Shown piece after piece: positions 29,102-37,665 of a stretch of DNA of 64,000 nucleotides. Every line of letters starts with the position of its first letter. The first letter of the stretch is position 1. Source of the stretch: Anaerobacillus sp. CMMVII (GTDB taxonomy: Bacteria > Bacillota > Bacilli > Bacillales > Anaerobacillaceae); the NCBI RefSeq assembly GCF_025377685.1, contig NZ_JACEHK010000002.1, positions 522,197-586,196 on the forward strand. Direction: 5' to 3'. Both the position numbers and the translations under genes were made by a program. The notes below the pieces were generated by a model, which was given only the letters and a program-made list of their open reading frames with translations, was not told where the DNA came from and searched no databases.

Positions 29102-30337
29102 ATGGGTTTAGTTGTCCAAAAGTTTGGTGGAACGTCAGTTGGTAGTGTTGAACGAATTAAACATGTTGCAAGTAGGGTAATTGAAACAGTAGAAAAAGGT
29201 CACCAAGTTGTAGTTGTTGTTTCAGCAATGGGGAAATCTACGGATGAATTAGTCAGTTTAGCTAATGGCATTACTGAAAAGCCAAGTAAACGTGAAATGG
29301 ACATGCTATTAAGCACTGGAGAACAAGTGACAATTGCTTTATTATCAATGGCATTACAGGAGAGAGGCTATGAAGCTATATCATTAACAGGGTGGCAAGC
29401 GGGGATCGTAACTGAGGATTGTCACAGTAATGCAAGGATTACAAGATTTGAGGAAGCGAAAATCAGTAAACATCTGGAGGAAGGTAAAATTGTTATTGTG
29501 GCAGGCTTTCAGGGGTTTAGTGAAGTTGGCGAAATTACGACTTTAGGTAGAGGTGGTTCAGATACCACAGCTGTTGCATTAGCTGCTGGCTTAAAAGCAG
29601 ATCGTTGTGACATTTTTACTGACGTAACAGGTGTTTTTACAACGGACCCACGGGTTGTAAAAACTGCGAGGAAGCTAAGCTCAATCTCTTATGATGAGAT
29701 GCTCGAATTGGCGAATCTTGGGGCTGGTGTATTGCATCCCCGTGCAGTAGAGTTTGCAAAAAATTATCAAGTAAAATTGACTGTTCGATCTAGTATGGTT
29801 GAAGAAGAAGGAACAATTATTGAGGAGGAAGTATCTGTGGAAGAAAATTTAGTGGTAAGAGGCTTAGCTTTTGAAAGCAATGTAACGAAAATATCTGTTT
29901 GTGGCATGCCAAATGATATTTCAGGATTATCAAATCTTTTTACGACACTAGCGACGAATAATATAAATGTTGATATTATTATTCAAAACGCTATAGCTGC
30001 TAGTGAAAATTCAAATATTTCCTTTTCAATTCTCTCTGAAAAATTAACAGAAACTTTAGATGTACTTGAACAAAACCGTGATCAACTGCGATTTGAGGAA
30101 ATTCTTCATGAAACAGGTTTAGCAAAAGTATCGATTGTTGGCTCAGGAATGATTTCTAATCCTGGTGTTGCAGGACAAATGTTTAAAGTGCTCTCTGACA
30201 AGGGTATTTTAATTAAAATGGTTAGTACGTCAGAGATCAAAGTATCTACAGTTGTTGATCAAGTGAATATGGTCAAGGCCGTTGAAGCCTTACATGAAGC
30301 ATTTCAATTAGATAATGTAAAAGTTGCAACTGCTTAA
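29102..30337 (+). CDS. lysC: Aspartokinase, lysine-regulated
   Basis: A 411-residue aspartate kinase that phosphorylates aspartate as the first step to lysine, diaminopimelate, threonine and methionine. The kinase domain starts [20 protein letters not shown] and has [20 protein letters not shown] and [10 protein letters not shown]; two C-terminal ACT domains (about 265-405) bind effector. ATG 29102 follows AAAGGGAG. The lysine riboswitch upstream identifies the lysine-controlled isozyme (aspartokinase II type). In B. subtilis the same gene also yields a C-terminal beta subunit from an internal start; I cannot confirm that here. Confidence 0.95.
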   Translation: MGLVVQKFGGTSVGSVERIKHVASRVIETVEKGHQVVVVVSAMGKSTDELVSLANGITEKPSKREMDMLLSTGEQVTIALLSMALQERGYEAISLTGWQAGIVTEDCHSNARITRFEEAKISKHLEEGKIVIVAGFQGFSEVGEITTLGRGGSDTTAVALAAGLKADRCDIFTDVTGVFTTDPRVVKTARKLSSISYDEMLELANLGAGVLHPRAVEFAKNYQVKLTVRSSMVEEEGTIIEEEVSVEENLVVRGLAFESNVTKISVCGMPNDISGLSNLFTTLATNNINVDIIIQNAIAASENSNISFSILSEKLTETLDVLEQNRDQLRFEEILHETGLAKVSIVGSGMISNPGVAGQMFKVLSDKGILIKMVSTSEIKVSTVVDQVNMVKAVEALHEAFQLDNVKVATA

Positions 30338-30346
30338 TAACGAAAC

Positions 30347-30384
30347 AAAACGAGCAAATCATCAATTTGATTGCTCGTTTTTTG
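30347..30384 (+). terminator. Terminator after lysC
   Basis: AAACGAGCAAATCA and TTTGATTGCTCGTTT arms, then T residues. Confidence 0.92.
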
Positions 30385-30418
30385 AAAGATAAGAAGTATT
30401 TACGTTTTCACCACTTGA

Positions 30419-30661
30419 TGTCTAGCTCCAGCGAGGCTACTGCTTGAATTAGCTTCTAGCTGCCTTGCGACGAGCAAACGTAGTGGCGCAGGAGCAGCTG
30501 TTAAGCCCCTCGAGGTCAAATAACCTTTTTCATTAAATGCTGCCTCTGTGGTCCAGTAGGTCCTCGAGGCAAAGCTGCATGTAGAAACTCTAGAAGTAAC
30601 ACACGTTGTGAACGAGGTCAGTAGCTTTTGTCGGGGCTAAGCAAGGCGCTTGCGCTTTTCT
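30419..30661. repeat. Interspersed GCGCCC-TCGAGG repeat (copy 5, full-length)
   Basis: Runs from GTCTAGCTCCAGCGAGGC to GGCGCTTGCGCTTTTCT with CCCCTCGAGGTCAAATAACC in the middle. It is the best uninterrupted reference for copy 1. It ends three bases before the yslB stop codon. Confidence 0.82.
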
Positions 30662-30663
30662 CA

Positions 30664-31110
30664 TTATACGCTAATTCGATCATGACTGTCCCATTTGACG
30701 TGAAAGACTACTTTTTTTATAGAACCATTTTTGGGTTCCTCATTCGTTTCAGTTATAAATCCAGTTATATTTTCAATTTGAGCTGCCAAAAATCCAGCTT
30801 CTAGTGGTCGAACGATATTTTTTTTGTTTTCAAAAAAGTTCGATGTAAGCTCAAAAAGTAATTCTGATTTCTTTTCTTTGGTTAGTGTAAGTTCTCCCCA
30901 ACCTGCTCGATGAAAAAAAGCGATAATTTCAGTTATATCATTTAGTGGATACTTTCTAGCTAATGATTTACCCGCCCAATACAAAATAATATTATGCTCT
31001 TTTCCTAACAGTTCCGGTAAAACATCCTCTCGGATTAGGTTATAGCCAAACAGCGGTATTTGATGCTCTGTTTCATCTATGGTAGTTGTCTTTTTTTGAC
31101 CAAAGATCAT
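30664..31110 (-). CDS. yslB: YslB family protein (DUF2507)
   Basis: A 148-residue soluble protein of the YslB family, conserved in Bacilli; the family has no established biochemical role. The run from LFGYNLIREDVLPELLG to HRAGWGELTL followed by FLAAQIENITGF is characteristic. ATG at 31110 is preceded by GGGGGG. Location between lysC and sdhC matches B. subtilis. Divergent from the potassium channel gene. Confidence 0.85.
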   Translation of the reverse strand: MIFGQKKTTTIDETEHQIPLFGYNLIREDVLPELLGKEHNIILYWAGKSLARKYPLNDITEIIAFFHRAGWGELTLTKEKKSELLFELTSNFFENKKNIVRPLEAGFLAAQIENITGFITETNEEPKNGSIKKVVFHVKWDSHDRISV

Positions 31111-31257
31111 TATTTCCCCCCACTCTTCTACAATCGTAAAATTAGTTTAGCTAAAGCCATAGCTCATTACTCACATATTTCTTAATTCTAAAAATTACAT
31201 GATAAAGTTATTATATCTTCTTTATCAAAACTTCACTATATGCAATTTATAAATTTG

Positions 31258-31266
31258 TGGTATACT
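31258..31266 (+). promoter_or_regulatory. Extended -10 promoter for the KtrB-type gene
   Basis: TGGTATACT carries the TGn extension and a near-consensus -10, about 32 bases before the start codon. No good -35. Confidence 0.5.
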
Positions 31267-31297
31267 AAACCCCGAATCAATTCGGAGGTACATAATT

Positions 31298-32647
31298 ATG
31301 AATTTATCAAAGGGGAAGTTTCTAACCCCGTTTCGAATTATTATCATGTCTTATGTTGTTGCGATGTTTTTATTTAGCTTTTTATTATATTTACCGATTT
31401 CAAGCTTACCTGGTGTTAGTGTTACTTATTCAGAGGCGTTATTTACTTCAGTAAGTGCTGTTAGTGTAACTGGACTTACCGTTGTAAATGTTTCCGAAAC
31501 GTATAGCTTTATAGGAATTATCTTTTTAGCTATAGCGATTCAGCTAGGTGGAATAGGTATTATGACCCTAGGTACATTTGTATGGATGATTTTTGGTAGA
31601 AAGATTATCTTGTCACAACGAATGCTTATCATGGTAGACCAAAATCAGAATACTTTCTCAGGGTTAGTAAATTTAATGCGAGGAATTTTAGTTGTTGCTT
31701 TGGCAATTGAACTACTTGGTGCCATTATTTTAGGAACCTATTTCTTGAACCACTTTGATACAGCCAAGGAAGCTTATTATCAAGGGGCTTTTGCCGCATT
31801 AAGTGCTTTTACAAACGCTGGCTTTGACGTCACTGGACAATCATTAATTCCGTTTGCAGATGACTATTTTGTCCAACTTGTAACCATATTACTTATTTTT
31901 GCGGGGGCTATTGGTTTTCCAGTCTTAATGGAATTAAAGCAATATTTTTCAAAAGATCATCCTAACTTTAAGTTTAGTTTATTTACAAAAATTACAACCT
32001 CTACGTATTTTATTGTCTTTTTGGTTGGTTTTATCTCAATTTGGATTTTGGAGGCAGGTCATTATTATTCTGGGCTTGAATGGCATCAACAACTCTTCTA
32101 CTCACTTTTCAACTCAGCTACCGCAAGAAGTGGTGGTTTATCAATCATGGACGTTTCGGAACTGAGCTTGGCTACTTTGCTGCTCATATCTGGGCTGATG
32201 ATTATAGGCGCTAGCCCATCGAGTGTAGGTGGTGGAATACGAACAACGACACTTGCTGTTCTGTTTTTAACGATTCGAAGTTTTGCTTTGGGTAAGAGTG
32301 ATGTGAAAGTTTTTGGACGAGAAATTCATCAAGAAGATCGTCAAAAATCATTTATCGTTTTATCGGTCTTTATCGTCATGTTATTTACGGCAATCATTTT
32401 AATAGCTGCTTTTGAAAATAGTGGAGAAATTGCTCTAATGGCTATTATCTTTGAAGCAAGTTCCGCATTCGGAACTTGTGGTCTTTCGATGGGAATAACG
32501 CCCAATTTAAGTTTACCTAGTCAAATGGTGTTAATGGTGTTAATGTTTATCGGTCGTGTTGGCCTTGTAGCATTCCTATTCTCGGTCCGTAAAAAGGAAA
32601 CAAAAAGTTATTATAAATATCCAACAGAACGAATTATTATTGGTTAG
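31298..32647 (+). CDS. ktrB: Potassium uptake channel subunit, KtrB/KtrD type
   Basis: A 449-residue TrkH/KtrB-superfamily K+ channel made of four M1-P-M2 repeats. The four selectivity-filter loops are visible: SVTGLTVV, TNAGFDVTG, TARSGGL and FGTCGLSMG, with the glycine of each filter kept. The partner RCK subunit (KtrA/KtrC) is not in this window. SD TCGGAGG precedes ATG. B. subtilis has two paralogues, KtrB and KtrD, and I cannot tell which is closer. I see no c-di-AMP riboswitch in the leader. Confidence 0.9.
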   Translation: MNLSKGKFLTPFRIIIMSYVVAMFLFSFLLYLPISSLPGVSVTYSEALFTSVSAVSVTGLTVVNVSETYSFIGIIFLAIAIQLGGIGIMTLGTFVWMIFGRKIILSQRMLIMVDQNQNTFSGLVNLMRGILVVALAIELLGAIILGTYFLNHFDTAKEAYYQGAFAALSAFTNAGFDVTGQSLIPFADDYFVQLVTILLIFAGAIGFPVLMELKQYFSKDHPNFKFSLFTKITTSTYFIVFLVGFISIWILEAGHYYSGLEWHQQLFYSLFNSATARSGGLSIMDVSELSLATLLLISGLMIIGASPSSVGGGIRTTTLAVLFLTIRSFALGKSDVKVFGREIHQEDRQKSFIVLSVFIVMLFTAIILIAAFENSGEIALMAIIFEASSAFGTCGLSMGITPNLSLPSQMVLMVLMFIGRVGLVAFLFSVRKKETKSYYKYPTERIIIG

Positions 32648-32649
32648 TA

Positions 32650-32698
32650 TTAAGGAGACAGTAATTGGGTAAAATTCCCATTATTGTCTCTTTCTTTT
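32650..32698 (+). terminator. Terminator after the potassium channel gene
   Basis: AGACAGTAATTGGG pairs with CCCATTATTGTCT, then TTTCTTTT. Confidence 0.85.
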
Positions 32699-32968
32699 AT
32701 CGGGTTAAAAAGACGAAATTGTTAAAACTTTGTGAATATTAAAGCCGTAAATATAGATTTAAAGAGGGAATATGGAACATTAAATATTTAAAGATATACA
32801 TGCGACAAGGGTTCAGCGGTGGTTGTGAAAAAGGTAACAAAAGGAAATAATGGACTCTATTAATCTGAATTTACAAACAATAATTGTATCCGTTTTCTTG
32901 ACCTGGATGGTTGATGAGAGTAAAATAAAATTGTCACATTATATTCAAAGATAGTGTTTTTTACTTTG

Positions 32969-32995
32969 TTGACAAAATGAAAAAACTATTATCCT
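32969..32995 (+). promoter_or_regulatory. Probable sdh operon promoter and long leader
   Basis: TTGACA with TATCCT 15 bases downstream, leaving a leader of about 180 bases before sdhC. The rest of 32699-33184 holds no gene I can support; the TTTAGTCGTTTTGCTAACGTA region near 33084 could fold but matches nothing I know. Confidence 0.5.
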
Positions 32996-33184
32996 AGTGT
33001 TAAGTCTAGAAACTATGGAGGGATGTAAATTATATTAAAAAAAGACCAGAGGTTTAATTTGTCTTAAGGAAATGAATATACTTTAGTCGTTTTGCTAACG
33101 TATATTTACACAGTTCGAGCTTTCCCAATTTAAATGCTGAGGTTCATACCTCTACTAAACTACGAAAACAGGGGGAAACAAAGT

Positions 33185-33793
33185 ATGGCCGGTAACCGAG
33201 AGTTTTTCTTACGTAAATTGCACTCTTTATTAGGAGTTATTCCAGTAGGGCTTTTCTTAATTGTTCACTTAACGGTGAATTATTTTGCGACATATGGTGA
33301 GGAAAGTTATAACAAAGCAACTCATTTTATGGAGAGCTTACCATTCCGTTATGTATTAGAGATTTTTGTTATTTTCCTACCAATTCTGTTTCACGCAATC
33401 TATGGGTTATACATTGCCTTCCAAGCGAAACATAACACAGGTACATATAGTTACTTTAGAAACTGGATGTTCAGACTTCAAAGATCTTCAGGTGTCATCA
33501 CTGTAATTTTCTTAGCGTGGCATGTGTGGGAAACAAGAGTTGCTGCTGCACTTGGAGCAACTGTTGACTTTAACATGATGGCTAACATTGTTGCTAATCC
33601 ATATATTTTAGCATTCTATATCGTTGGTATCGTTGCAGCAACGTTCCATTTCGCTAATGGATTATGGTCATTTTTTGTTACTTGGGGAATCACAATTACT
33701 CCTCGATCACAGCTAATCTCATCATACGTTACTCTAGGTGTATTTGTAGCGTTAACGTTTATGGGAGTTCGTGCAATCTTAGCATTTATCTAG
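33185..33793 (+). CDS. sdhC: Succinate dehydrogenase cytochrome b558 subunit
   Basis: A 202-residue di-heme membrane anchor with five transmembrane helices that passes electrons from SdhAB to menaquinone. Histidines in RKLHSLLG, FLIVHLTVN, LFHAIYGLY, LAWHVWET and ATFHFANGLW are the expected heme ligands. ATG 33185 after GGGGG gives exactly the B. subtilis SdhC length; the open frame upstream is not needed. First gene of sdhCAB. Confidence 0.95.
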   Translation: MAGNREFFLRKLHSLLGVIPVGLFLIVHLTVNYFATYGEESYNKATHFMESLPFRYVLEIFVIFLPILFHAIYGLYIAFQAKHNTGTYSYFRNWMFRLQRSSGVITVIFLAWHVWETRVAAALGATVDFNMMANIVANPYILAFYIVGIVAATFHFANGLWSFFVTWGITITPRSQLISSYVTLGVFVALTFMGVRAILAFI

Positions 33794-33820
33794 TAGTCAA
33801 ATATTGAAGGAGTGGTCATG

Positions 33821-35584
33821 ATGAGTAAAGGGAAAATTGTAATCGTTGGTGGTGGCCTAGCAGGTTTAATGGCTACTATTAAAGCAGCTGAAGCTGGGGT
33901 TCAAGTTGATTTATTTTCGGTTGTACCAGTTAAACGTTCTCACTCTGTATGTGCCCAAGGTGGTATAAACGGAGCTGTAAATACAAAAGGTGAAGGCGAT
34001 TCGCCTGCAGAACACTTTGATGACACAGTATATGGTGGTGATTTCTTAGCAAACCAACCACCAGTAAAAGCGATGTGTGAAGCTGCACCTGGTATTATTC
34101 ATTTAATGGATCGTATGGGAGTAATGTTTAACCGTACACCAGAAGGATTGTTAGATTTCCGTCGTTTTGGTGGAACGCAACATTCACGGACCGCATTTGC
34201 TGGAGCAACAACTGGTCAACAGCTTCTATATGCGCTAGACGAACAAGTTCGCCGCCATGAGGTAAGAGGGTTAGTAAAGAAATATGAAGGTTGGGAGTTT
34301 TTATCTGCAATTATCGATGACGAAAGAGTATGTCGAGGAATTGTAGCTCAACATTTATCTACTTCTGAAGTTCTACAGTTTAAAGCGGATGCAGTTATTA
34401 TTGCAACAGGTGGCCCTGGAATTATCTTCGGGAAATCAACCAATTCAATGATTAACACTGGATTTGCAGCAGCTAAGCTTTATGAACAGGGTGTTTACTA
34501 CGCTAATGGTGAATTTATTCAAATACATCCAACAGCCATTCCTGGGGATGACAAACTTCGTCTTATGAGTGAATCTGCACGAGGAGAAGGTGGACGTGTT
34601 TGGACCTATAAAGACGGTAAGCCTTGGTACTTCTTAGAAGAAAAATATCCTGCTTACGGTAACCTTGTACCGCGTGATATTGCGACAAGGGAGATTTTTG
34701 ATGTCTGTGTTAACCAAAAACTAGGAATTAATGGTGAAAACATGGTATACCTAGACCTTTCACATAAAGATCCTAAAGAACTAGACATTAAACTAGGTGG
34801 AATTATGGAAATTTACGAAAAGTTTATGGGTGATGACCCACGTAAATTACCTATGAAAATTTTCCCAGGTGTTCATTACTCAATGGGTGGATTATGGGTA
34901 GATTATAACCAAATGACTAATATCCCTGGGTTATTTGCAGCAGGTGAGGTTGATTACTCACAGCATGGTGCAAACAGACTAGGTGCAAACTCTCTTCTTT
35001 CAGCTATCTATGGAGGTATGGTTGCTGGCCCTAAGGCAGTACAATATATCTCTGGTTTAGAGAAATCTGCAGAGGACGTATCAGAAGCAATTTTCGAAAG
35101 ACATGTCAAAGAAGAAGAGTCTAAATTCTCTTCTATTCTAAAAATGGATGGCACAGAAAATGCTTACCAGCTTCACAAAGAGCTAGGAGAGTGGATGACT
35201 GATAATGTTACTGTTGTTCGTGAAAATAAGCGTCTCTTAAAAACTGACGAGAAAATCACTGAGCTTATGGAGCGCTATAAAAATATTAACATTAATGATA
35301 CTGCTAGTTGGAGCAATCAAGGTGTTGCGTTTACACGTCAGTTAGGTGGTATGTTAAATTTAGCTCGTGTAATTACTCTTGGTGCCTATAACCGTAACGA
35401 AAGTCGTGGTGCTCATTACAAACCAGAATTCCCTGAGCGTAATGATGAAGATTGGATGAAGACAACGAAGGCAAAGTTCGATGCTACGAATAATGCTCCT
35501 GTGTTTGAATATGAGGAAATTGACGTTTCATTAATCAAACCACGTAAACGTGACTACACCACTAAAAAGAAAGTGAGTGAATAA
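33821..35584 (+). CDS. sdhA: Succinate dehydrogenase flavoprotein subunit
   Basis: A 587-residue covalent-FAD subunit that oxidises succinate to fumarate. The dinucleotide fold IVGGGLAGLMATIKAAEAG, the HSVCAQGGINGAV segment (FAD-linking histidine), FIQIHPTAIPGDDKLRLMSE then SARGEGGRVW, and the active-site region VPRDIATREIF are present. AAGGAG precedes ATG 33818 and 33821; I take 33821. Between sdhC and sdhB with short spacings. Intact. Confidence 0.96.
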   Translation: MSKGKIVIVGGGLAGLMATIKAAEAGVQVDLFSVVPVKRSHSVCAQGGINGAVNTKGEGDSPAEHFDDTVYGGDFLANQPPVKAMCEAAPGIIHLMDRMGVMFNRTPEGLLDFRRFGGTQHSRTAFAGATTGQQLLYALDEQVRRHEVRGLVKKYEGWEFLSAIIDDERVCRGIVAQHLSTSEVLQFKADAVIIATGGPGIIFGKSTNSMINTGFAAAKLYEQGVYYANGEFIQIHPTAIPGDDKLRLMSESARGEGGRVWTYKDGKPWYFLEEKYPAYGNLVPRDIATREIFDVCVNQKLGINGENMVYLDLSHKDPKELDIKLGGIMEIYEKFMGDDPRKLPMKIFPGVHYSMGGLWVDYNQMTNIPGLFAAGEVDYSQHGANRLGANSLLSAIYGGMVAGPKAVQYISGLEKSAEDVSEAIFERHVKEEESKFSSILKMDGTENAYQLHKELGEWMTDNVTVVRENKRLLKTDEKITELMERYKNININDTASWSNQGVAFTRQLGGMLNLARVITLGAYNRNESRGAHYKPEFPERNDEDWMKTTKAKFDATNNAPVFEYEEIDVSLIKPRKRDYTTKKKVSE

Positions 35585-35586
35585 GC

Positions 35587-36348
35587 ATGAGCTCAAAAAC
35601 CATTCGATTTGAAATCACTCGACAAGCGGATACAAGTTCTACGTCATATATAGAGAAATTTGAAATACCGTATCGTGAGAATATGAATGTTATTTCAGCT
35701 CTTATGGAGATTCGCCGAAATCCCGTTAACTCTGAAGGACATAAAACGACCCCAATTACTTGGGACATGGTCTGTCTTGAAGAAGTATGTGGAGCCTGTT
35801 CAATGGTTATTAATGGAAAGCCTAGACAATCATGTACTGCGCTAATAGACCAATTAGAACAACCAATTCGTTTAGAGCCAATGCGTACATTCCCAGTTGT
35901 TCGCGATTTACTAGTAGATCGAACTAGAATGTTCGAATCGTTAAAGAAAGTAAAGGCTTGGATTCCAATTGATGGTACTTATGATTTAGGTCCTGGTCCA
36001 AGAATGGCAGAAAGTAAGCGCCAATGGGCTTATGAGCTATCAAAATGTATGACATGTGGAGTTTGTTTAGAGGCTTGTCCAAATGTTAACAGTAAATCTC
36101 CTTTCATTGGTCCAGCACCGCTTTCACAAGTTCGTCTCTTTAATTCACATCCAACAGGAGAAATGAACAAAGCTGAACGATTGGAAACTATTATGGGAGA
36201 AGGCGGCTTAACGAACTGTGGGAACTCACAAAACTGTGTTCAAGCATGTCCGAAAGGAATACCACTAACAACGTCAATTGCTGCTCTTAACCGTGACACG
36301 ACAATTCAATCATTTAAAAACTTCTTTGGAAGTGACAACAATATTTAA
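35587..36348 (+). CDS. sdhB: Succinate dehydrogenase iron-sulfur subunit
   Basis: A 253-residue three-cluster subunit: the 2Fe-2S site in CLEEVCGACSMVINGKPRQ then SC, and C-terminal clusters in CMTCGVCLEACP and CGNSQNCVQACPKGI. Two bases separate it from sdhA. It relays electrons from FAD to SdhC hemes. Ends before a hairpin terminator. Confidence 0.96.
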   Translation: MSSKTIRFEITRQADTSSTSYIEKFEIPYRENMNVISALMEIRRNPVNSEGHKTTPITWDMVCLEEVCGACSMVINGKPRQSCTALIDQLEQPIRLEPMRTFPVVRDLLVDRTRMFESLKKVKAWIPIDGTYDLGPGPRMAESKRQWAYELSKCMTCGVCLEACPNVNSKSPFIGPAPLSQVRLFNSHPTGEMNKAERLETIMGEGGLTNCGNSQNCVQACPKGIPLTTSIAALNRDTTIQSFKNFFGSDNNI

Positions 36349-36484
36349 ATTTATTTGAAGTTCATAATCTATTATATTAGTGCCACTTACTAAATAATAG
36401 GAGTATGAAATTCTTCAACATGTAACGAAAACTCATTTATATTTATGCTTACTCTAATCAGCTAGTAAGTGCAGAATTTTAATA

Positions 36485-36515
36485 AAAACTGGATGTATAA
36501 CTCCAGTTTTTATTT
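36485..36515 (+). terminator. Terminator after sdhB
   Basis: AAAAACTGGA and TCCAGTTTTT arms around TGTATAAC, followed by TATTTTAT. It ends 10 bases before the FadR box. Confidence 0.88.
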
Positions 36516-36524
36516 TATATAATC

Positions 36525-36544
36525 ATGAATGATTAATCATTCAT
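36525..36544 (+). promoter_or_regulatory. FadR operator upstream of the ysmA thioesterase
   Basis: ATGAATGATTAATCATTCAT is a perfect 20-base palindrome matching the FadR box, 23 bases before the ATG at 36568. Confidence 0.85.
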
Positions 36545-36567
36545 TAAAAGAGGGAAGGGCTGAGTTG

Positions 36568-37035
36568 ATGAAAAATATAGCTTATATTGAAAACTTTGAG
36601 GATTGGGCTAATAGTTTTACTTATTCATATCCTGTTAAAGTTCGCTTTTCTGAAACAGATTTATTTGGTCATTTAAATAATACCAAGGTGTTTGTTTTCT
36701 TTGAGGAAGGTCGTATAGAGTTTTTTAAAGAAATAGGGGTCATGCAACAGTGGCTAACTCGTGGTGGAGAAGGAATTCCTGTTACCTCTGATTTGCAGTG
36801 TAATTACTTACGGCAAATTTACTTCGATGATCGTTTAGATGTCTTTGTTAAGATTCATTCAATTGGACAAACATCGGTGGATTTGCACTATTTGATCAAA
36901 AATCAACATGGGGATATTTGTATTACAGGAAGAGGAAGAATGGTACAAGTTCATAAGAAAACAGGCAAATCGATCGAATGGGATGAAGTAATCAAAAATA
37001 AACTTCACTCTTCAACAACATCAGCAAATATTTAA
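36568..37035 (+). CDS. ysmA: Hotdog-fold acyl-CoA thioesterase (YsmA/YbgC type)
   Basis: A 155-residue 4HBT-family protein. The core motif VRFSETDLFGHLNNTKVFVF (about 27-46) holds the catalytic aspartate, followed by a central helix FEEGRIEFF and strand-rich C terminus. It should hydrolyse acyl-CoA thioesters. I choose ATG 36568, nine bases after GAGGGAAGGG; the frame upstream overlaps the operator. Location between sdhB and gerE equals B. subtilis ysmA. The FadR palindrome at its promoter ties it to fatty-acid turnover here. Confidence 0.88.
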   Translation: MKNIAYIENFEDWANSFTYSYPVKVRFSETDLFGHLNNTKVFVFFEEGRIEFFKEIGVMQQWLTRGGEGIPVTSDLQCNYLRQIYFDDRLDVFVKIHSIGQTSVDLHYLIKNQHGDICITGRGRMVQVHKKTGKSIEWDEVIKNKLHSSTTSANI

Positions 37036-37038
37036 GTC

Positions 37039-37066
37039 ACATGGTTACCTCTTTTTACATAGGATA
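37039..37066 (+). promoter_or_regulatory. Candidate sigma-K promoter of gerE
   Basis: CATAGGATA fits the sigma-K -10 (CATANNNTA), with AC in GTCAC 17 bases upstream as -35. gerE is known to be read by sigma-K RNA polymerase in the mother cell. Confidence 0.65.
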
Positions 37067-37128
37067 ACGTAGCTAAGTACTAAAAATATTCCTATGCATT
37101 GCAGCCCGTGCAAGAGAGGGTGAAATTA

Positions 37129-37353
37129 TTGAAAGACCATGAATTCCGTCCTAAACCACTACTCACAAAACGTGAGAAAGAAGTATTTGAACTACTAGTT
37201 CAAGATAAGACTACAAAAGAAATTGCACAGCAGCTATTTATAAGTGAGAAAACTGTTCGTAATCACATCTCTAACACAATGCAGAAGCTTGGAGTAAAGG
37301 GGCGCTCTCAAGCAGTCATTGAATTGGTGCGGTTAGGATATTTAAAGATTTAG
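37129..37353 (+). CDS. gerE: Spore coat gene regulator GerE
   Basis: A 74-residue LuxR-type helix-turn-helix protein with no receiver domain; it modulates late mother-cell coat genes. The run LTKREKEVFELLVQDKTTKE and ISEKTVRNHISNTMQKLGVK then GRSQAVIELVRLG is essentially the B. subtilis sequence. I take TTG 37129, seven bases after GAGAGGGTG, which gives the exact family length. Strong evidence of sporulation. Confidence 0.95.
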   Translation: MKDHEFRPKPLLTKREKEVFELLVQDKTTKEIAQQLFISEKTVRNHISNTMQKLGVKGRSQAVIELVRLGYLKI

Positions 37354-37357
37354 CAGT

Positions 37358-37420
37358 TGAAGCTGGTCATAAGTGGTTCACTGGAATACAGTGAGTCCAT
37401 TTGTGAACCAGCTTCAATTT
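37358..37420 (+). terminator. Terminator after gerE
   Basis: TTGAAGCTGGT pairs with ACCAGCTTCAA, with inner TCACTG/CAGTGA, and a T-rich tail. Confidence 0.85.
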
Positions 37421-37591
37421 GTTTATTTGAGGAAAAAATCGATTTCTGCATTCTATAATAATATCTTCAATCATAGTATATAGTGTCTCAAGGTATCAGG
37501 TTTTAAGAACTGGTACTAAAATTGGTGAAAAAGGGGGCTGTTTCGAAAAGTACATTTTTAGATAAGTTTGTAAAAAAATTTCATTCTTTTT

Positions 37592-37605
37592 TGTAAGCGG
37601 TTACA
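37592..37605 (+). promoter_or_regulatory. cre site (CcpA) upstream of the AtoE-type transporter
   Basis: TGTAAGCGGTTACA matches the cre consensus fully and is 60 bases before the start codon. The remaining part of 37421-37665 shows no other recognisable feature. Confidence 0.8.
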
Positions 37606-37665
37606 TGTTCTAGAAGTGTTCTAAACGCTTGTAGGCTAAAAAAATGTGAGAGGTGATAAGCGATA

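Noticed and set aside
31130..31297. c-di-AMP (ydaO) riboswitch before the potassium channel gene
   Set aside because: None of the conserved ydaO-type blocks are present; the leader from the -10 to the start is only about 30 bases.
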